A stretch of DNA of 64,000 nt from Pararge aegeria (GCF_905163445.1 NC_053204.1:9011001-9075000), one strand, 5' to 3'. Shown: positions 49,473-59,967, counted from the stretch's first letter. A program made the numbers and translations. The notes: generated by a model from the letters alone, not told the origin.

Positions 49473-49524
49473 AATAAATGAATAAAATAAATAAATACCA
49501 ATGAGAAAGTGTATTCATAATATT

Positions 49525-49625
49525 CCTATACCAATCCGCACAGGGACGTGTTGGACTTATACTCTTTTCATTGGACTCGGGGACCCGTGCCCTGTAGTGG
49601 GCCGGTAATGGGTTGATATGAAGAC
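49525..49625 (+). mobile_element. SINE-B tail
   Basis: ACCAATCCGCACAGGGACGT, GTGCCCTGTAGTGGGCCGGT and AATGGGTTGATATGA. Confidence 0.8.
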
Positions 49626-49912
49626 TATATTCACATAATATTCACTTCGCAGCCCTAACTTAGGGAAGGGGGAAAAGGGCATCGTGTAAACGGTGTATTT
49701 ACGCGCGCGCTAAGTTTTTTTGCACTCTCGAACGATGTGTCACGACATTACTCACGGCATTCCTGACACGCGAGTCAATGCGGCCCCGGATCCCCAGAAT
49801 ACGCTCTCAAGTTATCGGAAATAACTTTAACTGACGTTTGAAAATCGCCGTGTGGTGTCGGCAGATCATAATACAGTTGTCACTAAACCCCATCGGTACT
49901 TAAAAAAGCTCA
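49626..49912. other. Unassigned, with a SINE-G scrap
   Basis: CCGTGTGGTGTCGGCAGATC at 49850-49869 is SINE-G; the rest is unassigned. Confidence 0.4.
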
Positions 49913-50200
49913 TGAAAATTCAAAATTCGAATTTCAAGTAGGCACAGTTTATAAGCACTTTTGAAACGTCAAGTCAGTCTGTTTGTAGTGACTCTACCAC
50001 CGGTTCGGAAGGCAGATTCCACTGAGAAGAGCCGGCAAGAAACTTAGCAAATTATTTAATAAATTTTCTATCCTGTGAGCGATGAGAGCGGAGCCTGCTT
50101 GCAAGCAGCCTTGTCGCTAAGCAGATTGCTCTTTTTCAACATCATTTTACAGGTTACAATCTTTTAAATTTTCTATCTTGTGAGAGATGAGAGCGGAGCC
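49913..50200 (-). mobile_element. LINE-J1 3' UTR with an insertion and ~103-bp duplication
   Basis: J1 UTR matches at 49913-50045 and again near 50128-50165 (GCTCTTTTTCAACATC). Between and after them, GAGAGCGGAGCCTGCT with its flanks occurs at 50085 and 50188, about 103 bp apart. Confidence 0.6.
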
Positions 50201-50329
50201 TGCTAACTCATCTGTAGTAAGCAAGTAGTAAGTGTTACTTGTATCTACATCGTATCGCCCTCTGCTCCTTACAATATTATGTGGATAGTGTTGTGGATGA
50301 CATATTAACCCCCTTTTTTTTTCCTTTTG
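50201..50329. other. Unassigned
   Basis: No supported feature. Confidence 0.3.
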
Positions 50330-50635
50330 TTAAATTTAAGAGCGGTTTGCTGCTGTCCGCTGAGGAGTTCTATTCTCTATACCCAACCACAGTTTGGGCA
50401 AAATTAAACACATATTATAACCTCTTTAATACAAAAATAATTATTTAAATAGGCCCTTTCATCCCCTCTCCTAAAGGAACCGAGCTTAATGTCGGGATAC
50501 AAAATATCCTATATTACTTCTAACACTTCCAAGAATATGTGTACAAAGTTTCATGAGGATCGGTTAAGTAGTTTTTGCGTGAAAGCGTAACAAACAAACT
50601 TACATTGACATTTATAATATTAGTAGGGATTGAAT
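50330..50635 (-). mobile_element. Helitron-like element, 3'-truncated
   Basis: GCTGCTGTCCGCTGAGGAGT through CAGTTTGGGCAAAATTAAAC to ACATTTATAATATTAGTAGG. The CTAG end is missing; an internal gap lies near 50450. Confidence 0.72.
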
Positions 50636-51059
50636 TAAAATTAATATAATATTTCTCAGGTGACTTCATGTGAACTATGGGCACATTTTATTACTATAAT
50701 ACAAGTATAACATAATATGTACTGTCAATAAACTGCATTCTAAAATTAACCTTAAAAGTGAATCAATAGAGTGTATAATGTAACTAAGTCTCCGCGTGAA
50801 TCACAGGTTATAAATCTGATCTAACTTCTTCATATCCGTATAATAATTTCGCTTGTATGGCTACTAGCATAGTTTAGCTATCATACAGTTAGGCTGACAT
50901 AGTTCTGTTCATATCGAAACAGAATATCGTTAGTTATTAGTAGAAGTATTGTTTTAAATCGCAGAGGATTTTCGATTCTACCTAGCGCAGTCTGTTTATA
51001 AACGGGCGGACCCGGGTTCTATCTTCCGTACGGGCAATGAACGGGCAATTTGTATTTCG
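50636..51059. other. No gene recognised
   Basis: No supported gene or repeat. Confidence 0.4.
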
Positions 51060-51069
51060 GATTTTTTTT

Positions 51070-51358
51070 TTAAATATTTTGACACCTCCCTGGCACAGTG
51101 AGCGAAGTGTTTTTAAGCTGAAGGTTCTGGGTTCGATTCCCAGCAGGGGCAATTTGGAACCAACTAATTTCTGAATTTTCTCTGACCTGGTCTAGTGAGA
51201 GGCTTTGGCTGTGGCTAGTAACCACCCCACCGACACAGACGTGCCGCGAAGCGATGTCGCGTAGAAATCGATTTGTTTAAACATAACTGGCATACTTCTT
51301 CATCTTAGACTGCATCATCACTAGTCAATCAAGTGAGATTACAGTCAAGGGCTAACAT
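51070..51358 (+). mobile_element. SINE-C, nearly complete
   Basis: Head CCTGGCACAGTGAGCGAAGT, B-box GGGTTCGATTCCCAGC, GTCTAGTGAGAGGCTTTGGC, ACGTGCCGCGAAGCGATGTC and tail GATTACAGTCAAGGGCTAAC. Confidence 0.85.
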
Positions 51359-51470
51359 AATTTATGAATTTTCTCTGGCCTGGTCTGGTGGGAGACATCA
51401 GCCGTGGCTTGAACACCACCGACAATGTTGTACCGCCAAATTTAGTGCCGCTAAGAAAAACACGCCTTAG
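51359..51470 (+). mobile_element. SINE-C, second partial copy
   Basis: TGAATTTTCTCTGGCCTGGT, CTGGTGGGAGACATCAGCCG and a diverged CCGACAATGTTGTACCGCC follow directly on the preceding SINE-C tail, giving a head-to-tail dimer. Confidence 0.7.
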
Positions 51471-51864
51471 CCCTCTCCCTAAAGACATATAGAAATCATA
51501 CAGAAAGTATTTACTGGTTTACAAAAATATATAGAGTGATATTCGCAATATCCAATCCGTGGTTCTTTTTTATAGCTGATATTTTTTTCTCAAAATCTAT
51601 AGAAACGAACACGTTCACTAAACTATTCATTTGAGCTTTTTTGCTTAGCAAAGGTATCGCTTTAGGTTTTGTAGATTCTTAAGGAATATATTACGGTTGT
51701 AGCCCATTGGTTGTCGTGAGAAGTCTTGGAGGAGGCCTTCACCGAAGAGGGTTCCTGATACATAAAAATTATACATAAAGTAATAATACTTGAATAATAT
51801 ATTAAGTAGTACATAATTCACTGTAGTTGTATAAGTTAAGTATAGGAAAGTTACAAGGCTTAAA
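51471..51864. other. No gene recognised
   Basis: No supported gene or repeat. Confidence 0.4.
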
Positions 51865-52172
51865 TAATAATAGCCCAGTGGTTAAGAGCTCGACTTCACT
51901 TTAGGGGGTCGAGTTCGATTCCCAGCACGCACCTCGAACTTTTCTAATTTATGTGCGTTTTAAGTAATTCAAATATCACTTGCTTCAACGGTGAAGGAAA
52001 ACATCGTGAGGAAACCTACATGCCTGGCAGTTCCCCAAAATGTTCTCAAAGGTGTGTGGAGTCCACCAATCCGCACTGGACCAGGGTGCCCAGGGGTGGA
52101 CTGGACCTCTTTGCATTGTGGGAGGAGACCCGTGCCCCTTAGTGGACCGGTAATGGGTCGATGTGATGATAT
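51865..52172 (+). mobile_element. SINE-B, complete
   Basis: A-box region GCCCAGTGGTTAAGAGCTCG, B-box GAGTTCGATTCCCAGC, TTATGTGCGTTTTAAG, CTTCAACGGTGAAGGAAAAC, ACCAATCCGCACTGG and CCGGTAATGGGTCGATGTGA. Confidence 0.9.
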
Positions 52173-52554
52173 TACGGTTACAAAGATCTGTAGTTTCTAA
52201 AAATATAATTATGCTTTATTATACCTTTGTTCAGTGATCCGGACCGCGCGGCATAGATACTGTAATAATTTTAACAGATATCTACCAAGCCAAGTAATCT
52301 TATTGTATGATTGCTAAACTGTGACGTAATCATAAGACTGTGAGTGGTGGAATGACGCGGTAATGTGAGAATCTTTCTATATGAGATCCTCCATAAACGA
52401 GTGATAGCATTATTACATACAAATCAATAACCACACATGCTCTATTGAATCATCAAGTCTGTCAGTTAGTAATAACTCTAACAACGGTTTGGAAGACAGG
52501 TTCTACCGAAAGGAAGCTGAAATTAGTATATGCCTTTCACACCAGTCTTACAGC
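52173..52554. other. No gene; degraded J1 UTR scrap
   Basis: ACGGTTTGGAAGACAGGTTC at 52484-52503 resembles J1 UTR; otherwise unassigned. Confidence 0.35.
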
Positions 52555-52890
52555 GACTAATAAAAATTATAAAGATATAAAAAAGCAATGTGTCATCTCT
52601 TGTTTCAAACGTGTCTCATTGTAATATGGACCTTTGAAAAACTGCAACGTTTCCTACTAGATGACGCTACAGTCGCTATAAGACTGGTGTGAAAGGCATA
52701 TACTAATTTCAGCATCGACGGTAGGAGAGCCGTAGCATAATTGTTGAAGGCACTGAGGCCGCGATTGCCCGAGAGTCGCAGGTTCAAATCGTGTCGGTTC
52801 CGAAAATTTATATATGCATTTTAAATTTATAAAATTGATAATTCCTCCAAGCGTAGGTAAAAACACTAATAAAAATTATAAAAAAGAAAG
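52555..52890 (+). mobile_element. SINE-H, body plus tRNA-like head
   Basis: ACTAATAAAAATTATAAAGA, TGTTTCAAACGTGTCTCATT, CTAGATGACGCTACAGTCGC and GGCATATACTAATTTCAGCA are followed by a good tRNA-like module at 52728-52803 (GCCGTAGCATAATTG, GTCGCAGGTTCAAATCGTG, CGGTTCCGA). After about 70 bp, CACTAATAAAAATTATAAAA appears again, so the units run head to tail. Confidence 0.65.
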
Positions 52891-52965
52891 GAAGCTGGTA
52901 AAAATAGCGCTTTTCGACTTTCGACTGTCGGTAACATCGTCCGATTCTTACTTTCGTTGCTTCAT

Positions 52966-53045
52966 CATATCACTACAAGGTACAGGTCCTCCTCTCATAT
53001 TAAAAAGGGGTTACGGCCGTAGTCCAGTGCGGATTGGTCTCCTTT
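52966..53045 (-). mobile_element. SINE-B fragment
   Basis: GGTCCTCCTCTCATATTAAA, AGGGGTTACGGCCGTAGTCC and AGTGCGGATTGGT. Confidence 0.75.
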
Positions 53046-53094
53046 GATGCACCAGCAGAAGAAGGATTGATAGGAGTAGTATAAGAACTTTTCA

Positions 53095-53630
53095 TCATCA
53101 TCATCATCACCAGCCATTGTGCGTCCACTGCTGAACATAGGCCTCTTTCAAGCAGCGCCAACTTTTCCTATTTTCGGCTTTCCTCATCTAGACGATATAT
53201 CGGAGGTCGTCGCTCCATCTAGTTGGGGGGCGTCCGACACTCCGTTTACCGACACGCGGTCTCCACTCGAGAACCTTTCGACTCCAACGTCCATCGGTCC
53301 TCCGACAAACGTGACCAGCCCACTGCCACTTCAGTATGCTAACACGAAAGGCTATGTCAGTTACTTTAGTTCTTTGGCGAATCACTTCGTTACGGATCTT
53401 ATCCCTCAAAGAAATACCAAGCATAGCTCTGTCCATAGCACGCTGTGCGACTTGAAGTGTGTGAATTAGCCTCGCTGTCAGTGTCCACGTCTCGGCACCG
53501 TAAGTCATGACAGGCACGACGCACTGATCGAAAACTTTTGTCTTCAGGCATTGCGGTATGGGTGACGAGAAGACTCAGCGGAGTTTGCCGAACGCTCCCC
53601 AAGCCCAGCTGTATTCTTCTATCGATCTCT
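53095..53630 (-). mobile_element. LINE-R 3' end, C-terminal ORF
   Basis: The best LINE-R copy. The minus-strand frame (53188-53517) reads MTYGAETWTLTARLIHTLQV, then AMDRAMLGISLRDKIRNEVI, KVTDIAFRV, KWQWAGHVCRRTDGRWSRKV and KRSVGRPPTRWSDDL. This is the thumb/C-terminal region of an endonuclease/reverse-transcriptase LINE, and the catalytic YADD lies upstream and is missing. The 3' terminus is the (CAT)n run at 53096-53108. The frame upstream of 53517 is broken (CLKTKVFDQCVVP-like codons in another frame). Confidence 0.85.
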
Positions 53631-54295
53631 TTCTAATAATAACTAAGAGTAAGAACTTTTAACGATTTAATAATGCATTTTCTTAAATCTTAGCATCTAC
53701 TAAGATAAAAAAAAATGCATTACTACTTTTTTTTACTAGCAACCTTAACATACGTTATATATACGTAAGGAATAAAATTGTCACTCACGTACTAAATAAA
53801 TTTACACTTATAGGTATGTTATGCAAAATTAAATTGATTTTATATACGAACCTAACCGTAATCTGTCCAGTACCGAATAAAACGTTAAAAGTGCTTATAC
53901 TAGTCCGAGAGGGTATGACAATTTTTAAAGGGGTGTTTGGTTAAAGAACGTAAGGTGGTGCTTCTGAGTTATGGCTGTTCTATACGTTGGCTAATTTACG
54001 TGACGTAGTTGCAACTTGTAACAAACCTGTAGAAGAGAAAGGGGTGGAAAGAGGGGTTTTATGGTTATTTTGGTAAGTATTGGGCTGTGGCAATCGATGA
54101 CAACAGATCCTAGAGTGGTCGGTTTTTCAAAACAGACTTTGCGGCGTGTTGGTGGAATTTTGGCCGCCTCTTCCACACGGTAGGACATGGTAAACTAGAA
54201 AATATGACCAATAAGTTTAGTAATTACTTATACTAACCTAACCTTAAGAGAAAATAAAAATTAATATTAAAATGTAAAATGTAAATTGTTTATGT
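53631..54295. other. No gene recognised
   Basis: About 660 bp with no internal match; a 65-codon minus frame at 53991-54188 is unrecognised. Confidence 0.4.
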
Positions 54296-54456
54296 TGGAA
54301 AAAAGCAAATGCTGAGTTTCTTGCCGGCTTCTTCTCGGTAGAATCTGCCTTCCGAACCGGTGGTAGGGTCACTACAAACGGACAGACTTGACGTTTCAAA
54401 AGTGCTTATATTAGGCCAAGTTCAAATAAATGAATTTTTATTTTATTTTTTAATTT
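54296..54456 (+). mobile_element. LINE-J1 3' UTR
   Basis: GTTTCTTGCCGGCTTCTTCT, CCTTCCGAACCGGTGGTAGG, ACTTGACGTTTCAAAAGTGC and AAATAAATGAATTTTTATTT. Confidence 0.85.
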
Positions 54457-54509
54457 TTATAGCATGGTACGGAGCTCTACAAGGAGGGATTTAAACTATA
54501 CGAAACGCC

Positions 54510-54725
54510 AATAAAATGTTAGTAGTTGAACAGCTTTTTGTGAATCTCGTCCGGGGAAATACTACCGCCAAGGCTATTTCTGCTGCTAAGCAACATTGCT
54601 GTGTTCCGAAAGGCTTGGTTGCCGGTTCAATTACTGGCGCATGAGGCTTAACACCTACGCCAAAGGTTGGACACAAGGCAACTCTTTCTAGTACGTGTTC
54701 CTTGCATCCCCTACAAAGCATTGCG
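54510..54725 (-). mobile_element. Element F
   Basis: GTCCGGGGAAATACTACCGC, CTATTTCTGCTGCTAAGCAA, GTTGCCGGTTCAATTACTGG and GTGTTCCTTGCATCCCC, the inverse of 30760-30960. Confidence 0.78.
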
Positions 54726-55424
54726 CTTGAGAAAAAAGTGTGTGTACTATATGTACACGCGTTAGAAGTTATACTTCTTTGGCGTATGGAAAAAAGTAAC
54801 TAAAATGCAGTAGCGATTAACGATAAATATTAAAATTAAACAAAAAGATTTTATCTAAATAAAAAAGTTTTTATTAACGTTATAATATTTATTTATTCAC
54901 ACTGTTTGTACTGTTACGAAACACGTGTTCTAAAAATATAAAATAACTAGAATATACAACTTGAACATAGTTTTCATGCCAACTAGAACTAACTTTACGA
55001 TGTAGAATTCAGGTGTCGGTGTGCGCACGCATCGTAAAAATTCACTCTCATCATGTTTCTCCATCTCGCCAAACGAAGTATAACTTCAAAAAAATGATAA
55101 AACACAAATTCTGCAAACTACTATTCTATCCATAAAATAAAATAAAATGGTCCGTCTTTGAACTTTAATAAACACCCTCTGAAAATTGTCTACGCACCCT
55201 CGGGCTATGTACAGAGGAGTCCTTAAATCCTTAACGTGTGTAACTAACCTTTGGAGCAACGACTTATCCCCCCTCCCCCTTACTCGGTGCTCACCCCCTT
55301 GCACGGAGCAATGAGGTCGCGTCCCATTTCCACTGATTATATCGAGAGTGCAGTGTCCCGAGCGTTTTTAATGCCTCCAAGTTTTTTTTACGCAAAAAGG
55401 ATTCCATGAAAGGACTTGGTTTTT
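54726..55424. other. No gene recognised
   Basis: About 700 bp, no internal match; C-rich patch CCCCCCTCCCCCTTACTCGG at 55268-55287. Confidence 0.4.
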
Positions 55425-55870
55425 TATTAAAAACCAGCCAAGTGCGAGTCGGACTGACGAACACACGGATCCGTACCATAATCTATAAAAACGGGGGGAA
55501 AAAAATGTTTCATAATTATTATTTCTTTTTATATATTATATCTATATATTCAGTGAATATTTCAAACTTCCACCTGATTCCATCCGTTCTGTATCAATAT
55601 CGAGCAAAAATTAGCTAAATTATTATATCTGTTGTTTGTGGTACATAATTTGTTGTTATTTCTCCAACAGAAATACATCCACTTTGAAAATTTAAACTGT
55701 CTAAATATCACGGTTCATGAGTAACAGATGGACGGACTCGACGTTTCAGAAGTGGTTATAAACTAGGCCTATTTGAAATAAATGAATTTTGAATTTGGAC
55801 AGACGGACAGCGGAGTATTAGTTATAATTGGTTCCCGTTTTACCATTTGAGTATGGAACCCTAAAAATTA
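55425..55870 (+). repeat. Dispersed lepidopteran-type repeat, with J1 tail inserted
   Basis: AAAACCAGCCAAGTGCGAGT, CGGACTGACGAACACACGGA at the left and GACAGACGGACAGCGGAG, GTATGGAACCCTAAAAATTA at the right are the ends of a common lepidopteran repeat (pattern knowledge, class unassigned). A J1 3' tail at 55733-55797 (GACTCGACGTTTCAGAAGTG to ATTTTGAATTTG) sits inside. Confidence 0.55.
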
Positions 55871-55989
55871 ACGGTTCCCAGCTACTTCGATCGCGTGCGT
55901 CTGATAAGTAAATTTTGAAAAGTCATACGATTAAAATTAGCAATCATACAATAAGATTACTTGGCGTGGTAGATATCTGTTAAAATTAT
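55871..55989. other. Unassigned
   Basis: No supported feature. Confidence 0.3.
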
Positions 55990-56545
55990 TACGTTCATAA
56001 AAACATTTCTAAATTAAAGAAAAAATGTGACTTCAATATAATTCAAACATTAGAAGTAAGAATAAACTTACAGTGCAATATACTAGGTTACATTAAATTC
56101 ATAATTCGTTTAAAGGAAATTGCATACAATTCTACAATAAACTACCAATTGACATCTTGGAGATGTCTCTTAAAAAGTGCAAAGTTTGTATTAAACGTAA
56201 GCTTATAGAAAAGTCCTATTATAGTATAAAGGACTACGTAAACGATAAAAAAGTTTGGGTGTAAATTATTGCTCTAACCAGGTTGCTCTTCTAATAATTT
56301 AAAATGTACATTGTGAGATGGTGATAACAAAAAAAAAAAAACACCCGGCTAAGTTTGTTGTGGGCTTCTTCTTAGACCAGGACGCGTTTGGAACCCTCGT
56401 AGCTTTAGTTTTAAGTTTACGAATGTGGTTATCGCCATCATCTCACTACCGTGTAATTCTTATGTACGCATCAAAAGTGCCACCTATGGGCGTACTTGAA
56501 TAAAGATATTTTTGACTTTGACTTTGACTTTGACTTTGCCTTTGA
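55990..56545 (+). mobile_element. LINE-J2 3' end, C-terminal ORF2
   Basis: The most complete J2 copy. From about 56109 the frame reads HNSFKGNCIQFYNKLPIDIL, EMSLKKCKVCIKRKLIEKSY and YSIKDYVNDKKVWV, ending at the TAA 56262-56264; upstream it is frameshifted. The 3' UTR runs through CTAAGTTTGTTGTGGGCTTC and CACCTATGGGCGTACTTGAA to a (TTTGAC)n tail at 56508-56543. J2 shares C-terminal architecture with J1 (FYNxIP/KLP motif), so both belong to one wider jockey/CR1-like group. RT core absent. Confidence 0.82.
56508..56545. repeat. (TTTGAC)n tail
   Basis: Hexamer run forming the J2 3' terminus. Confidence 0.85.
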
Positions 56546-56655
56546 CAATATCTATGCCGCGCGGTATTTGACAAAACGTGTTCAAGTGGAGTCATTTTTT
56601 AGAAAAGTACTAAACCAGCCTTGAACACAACTAAGCATTAAATGTAGCATTATTG

Positions 56656-56812
56656 TAGGTGTTGATGTTGGAAAAGAGCAACTACGGAGTTTCTTGCCGG
56701 CTCATCTCGGTAGAATTTGCTTTCCGAACCGGTGGTAGAGTCACTACAAACATACATACTTGACGTTTCAAAAGTTCTTATAAAGTAGGCCTACTAGAAA
56801 AAAATAAATTGA
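56656..56812 (+). mobile_element. LINE-J1 3' UTR
   Basis: GATGTTGGAAAAGAGCAACT, GAACCGGTGGTAGAGTCACT, ACTTGACGTTTCAAAAG and AAGTAGGCCTACTAG. Confidence 0.85.
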
Positions 56813-57015
56813 AAACACTTGTCATGTTGGCCGCTGCCCTATAACAATAATGTTATCTGTTACATTTCTCTTATAGTAGGTATTATTGTCATAATTAAGT
56901 TTTTTGTTATAATTTACCTAGTTACTTAAGGGATGATGGGGCTGGCATATATCCGTGTTGGATAAAAGTCCCAAATAAATAAAGATAATAAAAAAACCAT
57001 AATATTAAATATCCT

Positions 57016-57205
57016 AACAGCAAATTATAGAAGTACTAGGCAATCATAAAACTTGATAGCTATATATGAGTCGTCATGTAATCACCAAGTAACTTCCAAG
57101 GGGTGTTGCTAATGTGTTTTAACCATTACGTGTTAACAGCAAATTAAGGTAAATACCAGGCAATCATAAAAAAACGATATGTACCTGTGAATCGTCATCT
57201 AATAA
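57016..57205 (+). repeat. Two ~75-bp direct repeats, ~112 bp apart
   Basis: AACAGCAAATTA plus GGCAATCATAAAA and ATGAGTCGTCATGTAATCAC at 57016-57085; AACAGCAAATTA plus GGCAATCATAAAA and GAATCGTCATCTAATAACC at 57128-57205. Confidence 0.55.
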
Positions 57206-57465
57206 CCGGTACATAACTGTGCCAAGGTGACACGCATTTTTGTCTACGAATAGCCGATGCATTAATAATGAAACAATTTTAAATGTCAGATGATACTCGT
57301 TTAATCTTTCGAGCCCATTTCAACCGATAAAAATACAGCATTTTTAGAATTCTTTTTGCAAACGAATGGTTGTATTATCAGTTTACTTTGCCTCAATATT
57401 GTATTGTATTGTATTTATTATTATTATCATCGTCATCCGCCTATTAACATCCCACGGCTGGTCAC
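57206..57465. other. Unassigned
   Basis: No supported gene. Confidence 0.35.
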
Positions 57466-57606
57466 CAGTGGCGTGCACTGTGTTTACCAGGGTATGCATA
57501 CAACAAGAAAATTGCATAAAACGGCAAAAATCCTCCTTTTATACCAGTTATATATAAATTTTAGGGTAGGCAGTGCTTTTGCGCATGTATGACATGCACG
57601 TTACTG
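57466..57606. mobile_element. M2 MITE, hAT type, full length
   Basis: 141 bp from CAGTGGCGTGCACTG to GACATGCACGTTACTG, with the M2 core CCAGGGTATGCATACAA. Flanking 8-mers (CTGGTCAC and TTAGGCAC) match only partly, so the target duplication has decayed. Confidence 0.75.
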
Positions 57607-57884
57607 TTAGGCACAGACCTCGTCCATAGGAGATACGGTTTTAGAGCGTAGAACCACCACCCATGGAATGTCGCGTCAATGAAATTGTATTGCATGTTTG
57701 TAATTAGATAATAGTTGGCGTCACCCACAAAGTTAAATTATTAAGCATACGGATGAACTATTATGAACAATTAACGCGACACTCACGGGACGCGCGCGAC
57801 CTTTCTAATGACATCCATATTGCGCTATAATTTTATTTTTAGTGTTTAATAAGAGTAGTAGCTCGCTAAAATATTGTATTTATG
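57607..57884. other. Unassigned
   Basis: No supported feature. Confidence 0.35.
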
Positions 57885-58005
57885 AATAAATAAATATACT
57901 ATGACAGTACACAGACACACATCGTCATCTAGCCCCAAAGTAAGCGTAGCTTTTGATATGGGCACTAATATGACTGAAGAATATTTTTGTGAATAATATA
58001 CACTG
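57885..58005 (-). mobile_element. SINE-A 3' half
   Basis: ATAAATATACTATGACAGTA tail side, then CATCTAGCCCCAAAGTAAGC; cut at 58005 where a LINE fragment begins. Confidence 0.82.
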
Positions 58006-58168
58006 GAAACCGGGAAAAGAGCACCTGGGAGACCGAGGAAAGTGGTGCGACGATATAAGAGAGTGGACCGGACATACCGATTCGGTATTGAAGAAGATGG
58101 CACATCATCGTTCGATTTTCCACCGGCTGACCTCCGAACTTCAATATGAAGATGGCACCAAGGCAATA
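58006..58168 (+). mobile_element. LINE RTE-like 3' fragment
   Basis: Two frames give KRAPGRPRK and then WCDDIREWTGHTDSVLKKMA and IFHRLTSELQYEDGTK. This is a recognisable LINE C-terminus with one frameshift; close to but not the same family as LINE-S. Confidence 0.7.
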
Positions 58169-58514
58169 AGGCCGCCTTTTCCATGCTACTTCTTTTGTAT
58201 CTCTATGTTTCTTATTCTCTGTGTCTATCGTCTGAACGTTGTATATAAATTATCATGCATAATTTTTACATCCCTCACGAGCTTTCACAAATTATACTGT
58301 CGTCCAAAGAAAGAGGGCATATTCAGTGATATTTGCAATATTTAAGATTGACATAAAAATCTCCTGTCTGTCTTTTAACTTTGTGCCTACCGCGCTTACG
58401 TTTAAGGACTATACTTGGTCAATTGCGCTTAATTTTTTTTTTCTCGCACTTATGTTATGGTTACATTTTCATTATGGATAGTCAAATCTTAAATATAGTT
58501 CAACGGGTACATAC
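58169..58514. other. Unassigned
   Basis: No supported gene. Confidence 0.35.
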
Positions 58515-58578
58515 CACGATAATATTTTGGATTTGTCGATATTTCGTTGCATGGATCGTGGTCACGACGGGACACAAT
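58515..58578. repeat. Single arm of the 4023-4250 foldback family
   Basis: ATTTGTCGATATTTCGTTGC, ATGGATCGTGGTCACGACGG, GAC. Confidence 0.6.
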
Positions 58579-59292
58579 GTTGACCACAAAAATCTTGGAT
58601 AGTCAAATTACGGCAGAGTAGTCAATTTGACGTTTATTTCAGATACAATTCCACAGCTAAGCTTAACTTTACATAGCTTGTGATCACAGTAAGATTATAA
58701 TAGTAGATTATGGATCAAGTAATATTACATAGCATTTTAAAGTCAAGGCGGTATTAGGCGTGCTAAGAAAGCCGAGACTGTAACAAGTAATATACCGTAG
58801 GTACCTACGTGTTTTAAATACGATCTCAGAATTATTTTTTTTTGTTTCGCAAGATAAAAATCCACCTGTGCAACCAAATTTTTATCCATACACATATTAT
58901 AAATGCGAAAGTGTTTTTGTTATTATGCTAGAGCTATATCTTTCGTAAAATGAGCGAAAGAGATAGAACGACATTGGCCACTTGTCTTATATCTATTCTT
59001 TATTAGCACAGGTTATATCTACTTGATTCCACAAATAAACCTTAGTAATAAACTGAAATGAATAACTTCTCAGTATTATTATTTCCATTAGTGGATTGAA
59101 CATAAATGTTTTCATTACAACTCCATATAGGCTAATCAAATAGGTACAGCGCTGACTAATTAATTAGTTTATACTTGGAAAACATATTAATGTATGCCAT
59201 ATATAATCTTCTTACCTCTATTTATCTATCAAGTCAAGTCAGATCAGGTAAAACTTACCTTACTTCAACTCTTTAGGATCATTATGGATAGG
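58579..59292. other. No gene; Helitron-like 5' scrap
   Basis: ACATATTATAAATGCGAAAG at 58892-58911 resembles a Helitron-like 5' end; no other feature. Confidence 0.4.
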
Positions 59293-59490
59293 ATTAAACC
59301 TGGCTAAGTTTGTTGTGGGCTCTTCTTAGACCAGGGTGCATTTTGTACCCTCCTAGCTTGAGTTTCAAGTTTACGAATGCAGTCATCACCATCACTAACA
59401 TTAGTGTAACATGTTAAATGTATGAACGCTTCATAAGTGCCTGTAATAAGGTCTACACAAATAAAACGTTTTGGAATTTGAATTTGGATA
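59293..59490 (+). mobile_element. LINE-J2 UTR scrap and J1-variant tail
   Basis: AAGTTTGTTGTGGGCTCTTC and TTTACGAATGCAGTCATCAC (J2), then GAACGCTTCATAAGTGCCTG and a GGAATTTGAATTTGG end as at 34420-34488. Confidence 0.6.
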
Positions 59491-59808
59491 TTATATTCTT
59501 GTAATAAATAGCTGAAAATACTTAGTCCAGGAACTTGTAGGGTTAAGATTGAAAGTACAATAGTCCTCTATAGTCCTCTGATCATAGTCAAGCAATTCCC
59601 AAAAGCTTAATTTGTTTCCATTTACCTGTGCACAGTAAATGTGCCATCACATCCTTATTAAAAACTTACGAATGTCAGTAGTTATCACCATCATCTGACT
59701 ACAATGTCAAAAATTGAGTATGTATGCACATCAGAAGAGCTTTTTATAAGGCTTTGTATAAGTCTTTAATTTGATTATCGTTTGGTTTACAGGATTGTTG
59801 CCATCTAT
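59491..59808. other. Mostly unassigned
   Basis: CTTACGAATGTCAGTAGTTA at 59667-59686 is a diverged J2 UTR fragment; otherwise nothing. Confidence 0.35.
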
Positions 59809-59844
59809 AATGTTTCATTACATCAACCTATGTAATGAAACATT
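59809..59844. repeat. Perfect hairpin, 15-bp arms, 6-nt loop
   Basis: AATGTTTCATTACAT (59809-59823) and ATGTAATGAAACATT (59830-59844) around CAACCT. Confidence 0.95.
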
Positions 59845-59863
59845 AAAGATGTGAGATGGAGAA

Positions 59864-59967
59864 CAGTGGAGTGCACAAGATCTTCAACCAGGGTATGCAT
59901 AAAGCAGGAACATTGCATAAAATGGATTTGGGTAAGCTTTTGTGCATATATGAAGTGCACGCCACTG
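59864..59967. mobile_element. M2 MITE with exact 8-bp target duplication
   Basis: 104 bp from CAGTGGAGTGCAC to GTGCACGCCACTG, flanked by identical ATGGAGAA at 59856-59863 and 59968-59975. The target is a SINE-B. Confidence 0.9.

Noticed and set aside
51865..51940. Possible tRNA gene
   Set aside because: A- and B-box motifs are present but they belong to SINE-B; no closed cloverleaf or anticodon arm is convincing. The same holds for 5317, 52728 and every SINE-A head.
53188..53517. Host gene on the minus strand
   Set aside because: The protein is the C-terminus of an endonuclease/reverse-transcriptase LINE, with relatives at 5985 and 38537.
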